Shown here piece by piece: positions 36,401 to 43,031 of a stretch of DNA of 51,762 nucleotides (position 1 is its first letter; each line of letters starts with the position of its first letter). Source of the stretch: Bacteroidales bacterium. Its GTDB lineage: Bacteria; Bacteroidota; Bacteroidia; Bacteroidales; P3. The notes under the pieces are model-generated. The model was given only the letters and a program-made list of their open reading frames with translations, had not been told where the DNA came from and made no database searches. The position numbers and the translations under genes are program-made. The stretch lies in the NCBI GenBank assembly GCA_017439185.1, contig JAFRTM010000011.1, positions 1 through 51,762 on the forward strand. Direction: 5' to 3'.

Positions 36401-39337
36401 GGCGACATGAGGGTTGACCTCTTTGTGATGAAAGAGAACCAGACAGCCCACAAGAGCCATATAGTGAACGTGCCGTATGTGGACAAAGGACTCGACATAA
36501 AGCTGGAGACCTTCCGCGACAAGCTGAAACCCGGCGAGAAAGAGACCTGGACGCTCAGCGTGAAGACCGACGACAGCCACAAGGGAGTGCCGGCCAACAT
36601 GGTGCTGACGATGTACGACGCAGCGTTGAACACCTACGGCTCGCTGAGCTACTACATGAGCGGCATCTGGCAGTATAGGAGCTCCATCAACCTCTTCTCG
36701 ACAAGCAACGAGAGCTACTACACCTCGGACTATCAGAAGAACAGCCCCTATTACAGCAGCTACTCCTACCGCGACCGCGCCGACGTGTGGAGCGTGGCAA
36801 GGGGCATATTCAACTATGTGGCCCCACGGCACGAGGTGTACAAGTCGATGGGAGGAGCCAGAGGCCGTGCGAGGGGCGAAGATGGCATGGTGGAGCAGGA
36901 AGTGATGCTGGCGGCACCGGTGATGGAGCAGGAAGAGGCGGCCCTAGATGATGAGATTCTTACCATAAGAGGGAACGCGGTAATGGCCGAAAAGGCCGAA
37001 GAGGGAGGAGCGGAAGAGACGCAGGTTCGCGAGAACCTCAATACCCTGGCATTCTTCAAGCCGACGCTGAGGACCTCCGACGACGGCATGCTGAGCGTGA
37101 CGTTCGAGGTGCCGGAGCTGCTCACCGAGTGGACCATCAAAGGACTCGCCCACACCCGCGCGCTGCAGCACGGCGAGGTGGAAGCCAGCCTGGTGACGCA
37201 GAAAGAGCTGATGGTGCAGCCCAATGTGCCGCGGTTCCTGCGTCAGGGCGACAAGATAGACTTTCTGGCCAAGGTGTCGAACCTGACCGGCGATGCCGAG
37301 CAGGTGGAGGTGATGTTTGAACTCAGTGACATGGCCACCGGCAAGATAATCACAAGCCAGACGAAGAAGATAGAGGTCAAGGGCAAGAACAGCGAGGCGG
37401 TGAGCTTCGCCATAGAGGTGCCCGACTATGTGTTCCTGGCACAATACAAGATAGTGGCGCGTGGCGACAAACACAGCGACGGCGAGCAAGGGCCTCTGCC
37501 GGTGGTGACCAATAGGCAGCTGGTCACGGTGTCGCAGGCCATGTACATCAACGGCAAAGGTAGCAAGACCTACAACCTGGGCGGACTGACGCAGACCCTC
37601 GCCACCTCCAACACCCATCAGCCGAACCTGATGAAGGTGGAGTTCACCTCCAACCCGATATGGTATGCCGTGCAGTCGCTGCCGTATGTGGTGGACCACG
37701 AGAACCCGTCGAACCTGTTCCTCATAAACAAAATATACACCAACAGTCTCGCCTCGCAGATAGTGAAGGAGAACCCGAATATCAAGAGTGTCTTCGCCCA
37801 GTGGGAGAAAGACACGGTGAACCCGCTGGTGTCGCAGCTGGAGAAGAACGCCGACGTGAAGCAGACCATCCTCGACGAGACGCCGTGGCTGAGAGACGGC
37901 AACGCCGAGACAGAGAGGATGCAGCGCATCTCGGCCTATTTTGACCAGGCAGCCCTGCAGAAGTCGCTGGCGGTGGACGTGGACAAGCTGTTCAAGGCCC
38001 AGCACAACAACGGAGGCTGGAGCTGGATTGCAGGCGGAGAACGGGCAAGCGCGTATGTGACACAGTATATCCTGCGCGAATTCGGCGAACTGGAACGGCT
38101 CGGAGTAAAGCCGTCGGCCAAGAAGGCGGACCTCGACAAGGCCATAGACTACGTCGATCGCGAGGAATACGAATTCTATCGCACATTCCTCAAGAACACC
38201 CACTTCGAGGCAGTGAATATCGACTACCTCTACATGCGCAGCTTCTATCCCGGCAACAGCCTCAGCAAGAAACAGAAAGAGGCCTACGACTACTTCTACA
38301 AGAACGCGCTGAAATACTATAAAGACTACACCTCGCTCTACACCCAGGCCGAGCTGGCTCTCATTTTCAACCGGGCAGGCAACAAGAAACAGGCTCGCGA
38401 GATAGTCAACACCATCAAAGAGTCGGCCCTCTACAACGACGAGATGGGAATGTACTGGAGAGACAACGTGTCGGGCTACTACTGGTACAGCCGTCCCATA
38501 GAGACGCAGTCCATGCTGATACAGGCTTTCGCCGAGGTTACTCCCGAAGACCACAACTCCATAGCCCTGATGCAGCAGTGGCTGCTGAAACAGAAGCAGA
38601 CCACCAGCTGGAGCACCGACGTGGCTACAGTCAACGCGGTGACCGCCCTCCTCTCGCCAGTGTCGGGCAGCGACGGCATGGCCCTCGACACAGCGGTCTC
38701 GACCCTGACGCTTGCCGGAACTCCCATCGTGGCACCCTCGCAGGCCGGCACGGGATATATGTCGCAGAGCTGGAGAGGCGACGACCTGAAGGCTTTGACG
38801 GGTAAGATAAAGAAAGACCCGACGCTGACCATCGACAAGCCCAACGACGGCATAGCATGGGGTGCGGCCTACTACCAGTATTTCGAGGATATGGACAAGA
38901 TTCCCGCCAACGACATGGGAGTCAAGCTGCAGAAGACCCTCTACAAGGTGAACACCGACGGCTCCTACTCGGTGCTCAACACCGCCGAGGCCAAGGCATC
39001 GCTGAAGGTGGGCGACCGCCTCAGGGTGAGAATCGTCATCGACTGCGACAGAAACCTCGAGTATGTGGAACTCAAGGACGGCAGAGCCTCATGCCTCGAG
39101 CCGGTATCGACAGAGAGCGGATGGCACCGCAACGGAGGTCTCAGCTACTACATCGCCGTGCGCAACGCCTCGACGAGCTTCTTCATCGACCGACTGAACA
39201 AGGGCAAATATGTGGTGGAATACGACCAGTTTGTCACCAACAGCGGAAGCTTCACCCTCGGCCTGGCCACAATACAGTGCATGTACGCTCCCGAGTTCAG
39301 GGCCAACACCAAGGGCGAGAAAATAGAAGTGAAGTAG
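33497..39337 (+). CDS. Alpha-2-macroglobulin family protein without thioester
   Basis: 1946 residues from ATG 33497; cleavable signal peptide KKVFSLLIVSLLISSAMAQ with no lipobox. The N-terminal third includes helical TPR-like sequence, then MG-type beta domains (CnaB-like VVTRTDGKALSGVKVEMEAY near 440; VIDRPVYKLGEEVSFAYV near 530, the MG2 signature). A flexible acidic/Ala bait-like region lies near 1115-1170 (MVEQEVMLAAPVMEQEEAA), followed by the A2M core (FEVPELLTEWTIKGLAH). The terpenoid-cyclase-like domain follows, but at the thioester site (CxEQ) the sequence reads PSNLF: Ser1405 for Cys and Phe1408 for Gln. Such proteins trap proteases in the periplasm or at the outer membrane; this one cannot form the covalent bond. 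It overlaps the next gene by one base. Confidence 0.92.
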   Translation: MKKVFSLLIVSLLISSAMAQVNYEKSWKAVDSLYKERQYNSAYGKCKPLYEAAVKAGDSPNMLRGAYLLSRIEGAYREGAADSAEIRYRALIPKLAPVEKALAEVFLAKFYHDYMMHNRWRIRDNSNTDESGLDYKLWSEERFRNEVEKHVALALEGERLLKSTKVEDQKSYCERSYRGSTNVTPTLYDVVMNYAVDCASDYGKRVELIKKLIDFHKGDADELRIYYDLRLLDELARTPNGEKPTDKTYRRYIEKYRGTKCEWIVSFYEEAARWLLGEGRRVEAKAICDEAIARYGESTLIGGCKTMSADIAHPNIKLEMLGSEMEGHDLLARVTVRNIDQLYFRVIKKDKAYEKIYSSDQLQAVYRKAKVEKEWSQKLPHRTDYGEQKAYVYIPPMEHGKWILLVSSSKDFQENGMVAKQFDCCEAQIVSAAPGWSNYMEGYVVTRTDGKALSGVKVEMEAYDYNKDTRTTVAQTTTDSKGYYHFDNPKGLYRNYRVIATYKGYTMDRSAETIQQESLSSGRGLHCVIDRPVYKLGEEVSFAYVCYETNHRTEGKTLKGCHITVELYDVNRKVLDSVKLVSDEFGMCHGSFRLPTDALPGNFSLKGRIKDSYVTESTTLNVQEYKQPKFVVTMEGDGGKHVFGKSMTVKGRAASYSQVPISGAKVKYTVTRREMYRPWRWWFNPRPVVTTVATGETESASDGTFDVTFVPMPDSAVELSRKPCFIYTVKVDVTDINGETHDKYFTTRVGYENSYLSLGVGEEEENLSSLSVGHYNLDGAPLEGKIYVSIEKLKSPAKPHLKHDLFDADAYQGISQAEFEKRYTLMGYDNTYFDPAGWAVERKVLSTQVTIAKGEEDNEIDFYELATGAYRIKAWTTDSEGNRVETERITMVTNTSDDMPQTQNLLWSKLDRSKYQAGDKAVLRFGSRYTGLKVYYCLSMGKKILDRRIVDINNEVKEIEIPVTEESVGDMRVDLFVMKENQTAHKSHIVNVPYVDKGLDIKLETFRDKLKPGEKETWTLSVKTDDSHKGVPANMVLTMYDAALNTYGSLSYYMSGIWQYRSSINLFSTSNESYYTSDYQKNSPYYSSYSYRDRADVWSVARGIFNYVAPRHEVYKSMGGARGRARGEDGMVEQEVMLAAPVMEQEEAALDDEILTIRGNAVMAEKAEEGGAEETQVRENLNTLAFFKPTLRTSDDGMLSVTFEVPELLTEWTIKGLAHTRALQHGEVEASLVTQKELMVQPNVPRFLRQGDKIDFLAKVSNLTGDAEQVEVMFELSDMATGKIITSQTKKIEVKGKNSEAVSFAIEVPDYVFLAQYKIVARGDKHSDGEQGPLPVVTNRQLVTVSQAMYINGKGSKTYNLGGLTQTLATSNTHQPNLMKVEFTSNPIWYAVQSLPYVVDHENPSNLFLINKIYTNSLASQIVKENPNIKSVFAQWEKDTVNPLVSQLEKNADVKQTILDETPWLRDGNAETERMQRISAYFDQAALQKSLAVDVDKLFKAQHNNGGWSWIAGGERASAYVTQYILREFGELERLGVKPSAKKADLDKAIDYVDREEYEFYRTFLKNTHFEAVNIDYLYMRSFYPGNSLSKKQKEAYDYFYKNALKYYKDYTSLYTQAELALIFNRAGNKKQAREIVNTIKESALYNDEMGMYWRDNVSGYYWYSRPIETQSMLIQAFAEVTPEDHNSIALMQQWLLKQKQTTSWSTDVATVNAVTALLSPVSGSDGMALDTAVSTLTLAGTPIVAPSQAGTGYMSQSWRGDDLKALTGKIKKDPTLTIDKPNDGIAWGAAYYQYFEDMDKIPANDMGVKLQKTLYKVNTDGSYSVLNTAEAKASLKVGDRLRVRIVIDCDRNLEYVELKDGRASCLEPVSTESGWHRNGGLSYYIAVRNASTSFFIDRLNKGKYVVEYDQFVTNSGSFTLGLATIQCMYAPEFRANTKGEKIEVK

Positions 39338-39801
39338 TGGACAAGGTCAAGATAATCTTCGTGTGCCTCGGCAACATCTGCCGCAGCGCCATGGCAGAAT
39401 ACATGTTCCGTCACCTCGTAGAACAACACGGGGTGGCGGAGCAATTTGAGGTGGCCTCGGCAGGCACCAGCCGCGAGGAGCAGGGCAACCCCATATACCC
39501 GCCTGCAAGGGCCATGCTGCTGCAGCACGGCATCAATCCGTCGGCCCACAGAGCCCATCAGATTACCGCCGAGGAATATGAAGAATACGACTATGTGATA
39601 GTGATGGAGCGGGCCAACATAAGGCAGCTGCAGTGGCGACTGTCCGACACCTCCAAGGCACAGATGCTTATGGATTACGTGGACGGGCCGCACCACGGCA
39701 AGGACATCGCCGACCCGTGGTACACGGGCAATTTCCAGGACACTTGGGACGATCTGGAGGAAGGGCTTGAGGCGTTTCTCGACCAACTGATTGAGAGGTA
39801 A
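39337..39801 (+). CDS. Low-molecular-weight protein tyrosine phosphatase
   Basis: 154 residues. The P-loop CLGNICRS (Cys10 to Arg16) lies at the N-terminus, and the general acid Asp126 is in DPWYTG. GTG 39337 is chosen because it overlaps the previous stop (TAGTG) and places the P-loop at the usual position; a much longer frame upstream is a shadow of the macroglobulin gene. Family role: removes phosphate from tyrosine in proteins, often controlling polysaccharide export kinases. No such kinase is nearby, and the overlap with a macroglobulin gene gives no clear functional link. Confidence 0.92.
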   Translation: MDKVKIIFVCLGNICRSAMAEYMFRHLVEQHGVAEQFEVASAGTSREEQGNPIYPPARAMLLQHGINPSAHRAHQITAEEYEEYDYVIVMERANIRQLQWRLSDTSKAQMLMDYVDGPHHGKDIADPWYTGNFQDTWDDLEEGLEAFLDQLIER

Positions 39802-39838
39802 AAGAGAGCCAGGTCAAAGTCGAACCAAACACGGCCTT

Positions 39839-39946
39839 GATACGGAGGGGATACGGCGGGGAGAAGTCGAAGGAAAGTCAAATGAACCATTAATGTGAGT
39901 TAAATGGAAGTAGGAGGCAAATTCGATGTAAATTCGACTCACATTC
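39839..39946. repeat. Intergenic repeat tract in 11-bp phase, about ten units
   Basis: GATACGGAGGG, GATACGGCGGG, GAGAAGTCGAA, GGAAAGTCAAA, TGAACCATTAA and TGTGAGTTAAA follow at 11-bp steps. After a 9-base remainder come GAGGCAAATTC, GATGTAAATTC, GACTCACATTC. The last three match the array at 3650. Confidence 0.75.
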
Positions 39947-39963
39947 GTCCCCGTTCAAAATAA

Positions 39964-39995
39964 AAGAAACGGCAAACATCAGCTTGCCGTTTCTT
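39964..39995 (-). terminator. Terminator of the minus-strand lipoprotein gene
   Basis: A 12-bp perfect stem AAGAAACGGCAA / TTGCCGTTTCTT. On the minus strand the stem is followed by TTTTATTTT. It may act on both strands. Confidence 0.75.
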
Positions 39996-40017
39996 AAAGT
40001 CTGATATTCGGGACCGC

Positions 40018-40449
40018 TTATTGCAGCAGCGAGAGTATCGAGGTCAGGGTTCCTGCCGCCGAAGAGATGTTGCTCCGTGTGGTGCTGCTCAGTCCGGTTG
40101 CGTTGGCTATACGGCTGGTGATGCTGCTGGCGTTGTTGCTGGTGATGATGCCGGCTCCGCCGAGAACCAGGCCGCTAGTGAATGCCTTGCGGTAGTTGCT
40201 GTCCTTGGCGTTCTGTTTGAGCTGTACGGAAGCGGTGACGATAGACATGGCATAGGTGATGTTGGAAGCGTTGGTGAGGTCGAGTTTCTTGGTGGCCTTG
40301 TAGTTATTGTAGAGACCTATGAGAGCCTGTCCGCAAGCGGTGCCGTTGGCAGTGGCAACCGAGTTGGAGGAGGCCAGATTGTTCATAGAGCCGCACGAAA
40401 CAAATGCCAAAGCGGCAAAACACATCATGAGAATACCTAATTTTTTCAT
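40018..40449 (-). CDS. Small lipoprotein, unknown function
   Basis: 143 residues. Lipoprotein signal KKLGILMMCFAALAFVSCGS with Cys19 as the likely lipid site. The mature part is Ala/Ser/Asn/Thr-rich: a helix GQALIGLYNNYKATKKLDLT, then SNITYAMSIVTASVQLKQN, a Gly stretch (SGLVLGGAGIITSNNASSI) and a C-terminal helix. The composition suggests a membrane-associated or assembly-prone protein. No family recognised. It has its own promoter and terminator. Confidence 0.8.
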   Translation of the reverse strand: MKKLGILMMCFAALAFVSCGSMNNLASSNSVATANGTACGQALIGLYNNYKATKKLDLTNASNITYAMSIVTASVQLKQNAKDSNYRKAFTSGLVLGGAGIITSNNASSITSRIANATGLSSTTRSNISSAAGTLTSILSLLQ

Positions 40450-40551
40450 CTTTTTTATCGTTTTTAGGGTTATTATTTTTCTTTGTTTATTACTATGATT
40501 GATAGCGCGTTAGTACGATATTAACACTCTTGTGGTAGTAATTTTATTTTG

Positions 40552-40559
40552 CAAAAGTA
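40552..40559 (-). promoter_or_regulatory. -7 box for the minus-strand lipoprotein
   Basis: TACTTTTG on the minus strand, about 100 bases before ATG 40449, back to back with the P5C dehydrogenase promoter. No clear -33 element. Confidence 0.45.
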
Positions 40560-40568
40560 CAAACTTTT

Positions 40569-40600
40569 TTTGAATTGTAAGAAAAAAATATGTATTTTTG
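40569..40600 (+). promoter_or_regulatory. Promoter of P5C dehydrogenase
   Basis: TTTG (40569-40572), 20 bases, TATTTTTG (40593-40600). The leader to ATG 40667 is about 60 bases. Confidence 0.65.
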
Positions 40601-40666
40601 CACTTTGAAATTTTCAAAAACAGTGTATTCAAATAAAAAGTAATAACATAAAACAATAACAAAATT

Positions 40667-42310
40667 ATGAACAACACACTTTTCTCATTCCCGAAACCCG
40701 AAAACGAGCCCGTTCTCGGTTACAAACCCGGCAGTCCCGAGCGTAAAGAGATACGCAAGGCCCTCGAGGAACTCTACAAGAAAACGACCACCATCTACCC
40801 CATCATCGGCGGTAAAGAGGTGAAGACAAAAGATATGGGGCAGATAGTGATGCCCACCGACAACAAGCACGTGCTGGCCAAATACTACAAGGTGACCGAC
40901 AAAGAGGTGAAAGCCGCTATAGCAGCTTCGATGAAGGCTCACGAGGAATGGGCCAATACCCCGTGGATTGAGCGTGCAAGCGTGATGCAGAAAATCGCCA
41001 CCCTCATAAGCGGCAAATACCGTTGGCTCATCAACGCAGCCACCATGCTCGGCCAGGGCAAGACGACGATGCAGGCTGAAATCGACTCGGCTTGCGAGCT
41101 CGTGGACTTCCTCCGCTACAACGCCTACTACGCTTCGCAGATCTACAGCGACCAGCCCTGCAGCGACAAAGGTACTCTGAACTATGTCACCTATCGTCCT
41201 CTCGAAGGATTCGTTTTCGCCATCACCCCGTTCAACTTCACCTCCATCGCCTCCAACCTCTGCCTCAGCCCTGTGCTGATGGGTAACGTGTGCATCTGGA
41301 AGCCCTCGACGACCGCCATGCTGTCGAACTACCTTCTGATGAAGATATACAAGGAAGCCGGACTTCCCGACGGAGTTGTGAACTTCCTGCCCGGCAGCGG
41401 CTCGCTGATCGGCAAGGTGGCTTTTGCCGACGAGAACCTCGCCGGAGTCCACTTCACAGGCTCCACCGGCACGTTCAACAGTTTCTGGAAATCTATCGGA
41501 AACAATATCGAGCATTACCGCACCTATCCTAAGATTGTAGGAGAGACCGGTGGCAAGGACTTCATCTTCGTCCACAAGAGTGCCGATGCCGACCAGGTGG
41601 CTACCGCCATCGTGCGTGGCGCTTTCGAGTTCCAGGGCCAGAAATGCTCGGCTGCCAGCCGTGCCTACGTCCCCAAGAGCCTCTGGGAAGGTAAGGGTAA
41701 GGTGAAAGAGCTCGTAGGAAAGATGATTAAAGAGATAAAGGTTGGCGACGTGCGCGACTTCAGCGCTTTTGTCAACGCCGTTATCGACGAGGCTTCGTTC
41801 GACAACTGCATGCGCTATATCGACCACGCCAAGAAGAGCAAGGATGCCGAGATAGTGTTCGGCGGCAAGGGCGACAAGAAGAAAGGCTGGTTCATCCAAC
41901 CGACCGTCATTCTCGCCAAGACTCCGAAATATAAATCGATGTGCGAAGAGATCTTCGGACCTATCATCACCATTTTCGTCTATGACGACAAAGACTATGA
42001 GAAGACTCTCCACCTCTGCGACGAGACTTCGCCCTACGCTCTCACCGGTGCTATCTTCGCCAACGACCGCAAAGCTCTGCGTCTCGGTGCCGAGATACTG
42101 AAATATGCCGCCGGCAACATCTACTACAACGACAAGCCCACGGGAGCAGTGGTAGGCCAGCAGCCCTTCGGCGGTGCCCGCGCTTCCGGCACCAACGACA
42201 AGGCAGGTTCCTATCTCAACCTCATCCGTTGGACCTCGCCGCAGGCTATCAAGGAGACCTTCGACCCGGCTCACGACTACAAGTATCCCTTCATAAGCAA
42301 GGAAGACTAA
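40667..42310 (+). CDS. pruA: L-glutamate gamma-semialdehyde (1-pyrroline-5-carboxylate) dehydrogenase
   Basis: Oxidises glutamate semialdehyde to glutamate with NAD, the second step of proline (and an arginine/ornithine) breakdown. 547 residues, matching the stand-alone class of about 540. Landmarks: AITPFNFTSIASNL (NAD-binding Asn), WKPSTTAMLSNY, FTGSTGTFNSFW, GETGGKDF with the general-base Glu, catalytic Cys327 in GQKCSAASR, and EEIFGPIITIFVYD near the end. No proline dehydrogenase lies within the window. Single-gene transcript with its own promoter and terminator. Confidence 0.96.
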   Translation: MNNTLFSFPKPENEPVLGYKPGSPERKEIRKALEELYKKTTTIYPIIGGKEVKTKDMGQIVMPTDNKHVLAKYYKVTDKEVKAAIAASMKAHEEWANTPWIERASVMQKIATLISGKYRWLINAATMLGQGKTTMQAEIDSACELVDFLRYNAYYASQIYSDQPCSDKGTLNYVTYRPLEGFVFAITPFNFTSIASNLCLSPVLMGNVCIWKPSTTAMLSNYLLMKIYKEAGLPDGVVNFLPGSGSLIGKVAFADENLAGVHFTGSTGTFNSFWKSIGNNIEHYRTYPKIVGETGGKDFIFVHKSADADQVATAIVRGAFEFQGQKCSAASRAYVPKSLWEGKGKVKELVGKMIKEIKVGDVRDFSAFVNAVIDEASFDNCMRYIDHAKKSKDAEIVFGGKGDKKKGWFIQPTVILAKTPKYKSMCEEIFGPIITIFVYDDKDYEKTLHLCDETSPYALTGAIFANDRKALRLGAEILKYAAGNIYYNDKPTGAVVGQQPFGGARASGTNDKAGSYLNLIRWTSPQAIKETFDPAHDYKYPFISKED

Positions 42311-42344
42311 TCGGAAATTCTAAAGTACAGAATTTATAGTCGCC

Positions 42345-42384
42345 ACAACGGGGCAGCCGAAACAACGGTTGCCCCGTTGTTTTG
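42345..42384 (+). terminator. Terminator of pruA
   Basis: A stem of about 11 bp, ACAACGGGGCA / TGCCCCGTTGT, followed by TTTTG, 34 bases after the stop. Confidence 0.75.
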
Positions 42385-42429
42385 TCCACTTAAGAGGTGC
42401 CGCCGGAGAAAAAAAAACGGCCTCAAAAC

Positions 42430-42459
42430 TTGCACAGTTAAAAATTAAGTGTATCTTTG
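42430..42459 (+). promoter_or_regulatory. Promoter of the 42550-45659 gene pair
   Basis: TTG (42430-42432), 19 bases, TATCTTTG (42452-42459), about 90 bases before ATG 42550. Confidence 0.6.
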
Positions 42460-42549
42460 TAGTTCTCAAAAGAAAAGGGCTTGTTTACGCAAGTCTCTGA
42501 TAATTATAATGATACTATAACTAATAACAAAAATAAAAAGTACAAAAAG

Positions 42550-43026
42550 ATGAAAACTATCGTTCGTAGTGCCTTGTTCGCAGTACTGCTCTTAGGGGGG
42601 GCGGCAGCGCATGCACAGGCAACGGTAACAGTGGTGCGGACCAATGGTTCGACGTCCACCATCGGAGTAGCAGAAAATGGCGGTGTGACTTTCGCCGGCG
42701 ACTATGTGATAATCACCGAGTCGGCAGGCGGCAACACCCAGTCGTTTCCGATGGCGGCGGTCAGGAAGCTGCTTTTTGGAACCAACGGCATAGCTGACGT
42801 GGCCAACGCCACCCAGCTGGCGCTGTATCCCAATCCTGCTCACGACTATTGCGTGGTCAGCGGAATAGGGGAGGAGCGGCAGTCCGTCACCGTATATACG
42901 GCGACCGGTAGCAAAGTCATAGAGACAACCGTCGGCGACGGCGAGCGTCTCGACCTCAGCGCCTTGCAGAAAGGGTTCTACATAGTGAGAATTAACGGAG
43001 TAGCCACCAAACTCAGCAAATGGTAA
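42550..43026 (+). CDS. Small secreted protein with T9SS type A sorting domain
   Basis: 158 residues from ATG 42550, which starts a signal peptide (ALFAVLLLGGAAAHAQ); the frame extends 23 codons upstream but without signal-like sequence. Residues 23-75 form a short beta module (GSTSTIGVAENGGVTFAGDY). The C-terminal 70 or so residues are a type A sorting domain: LYPNPAHDYCVV, VTVYTATGSKVIE, LDLSALQKGFYIVRI, ending TKLSKW. It is probably exported by type IX secretion and left on the surface. The next gene begins 5 bases after the stop and shares a similar N-terminal module, so the two may work together. Confidence 0.82.
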   Translation: MKTIVRSALFAVLLLGGAAAHAQATVTVVRTNGSTSTIGVAENGGVTFAGDYVIITESAGGNTQSFPMAAVRKLLFGTNGIADVANATQLALYPNPAHDYCVVSGIGEERQSVTVYTATGSKVIETTVGDGERLDLSALQKGFYIVRINGVATKLSKW

Positions 43027-43031
43027 GCCTT

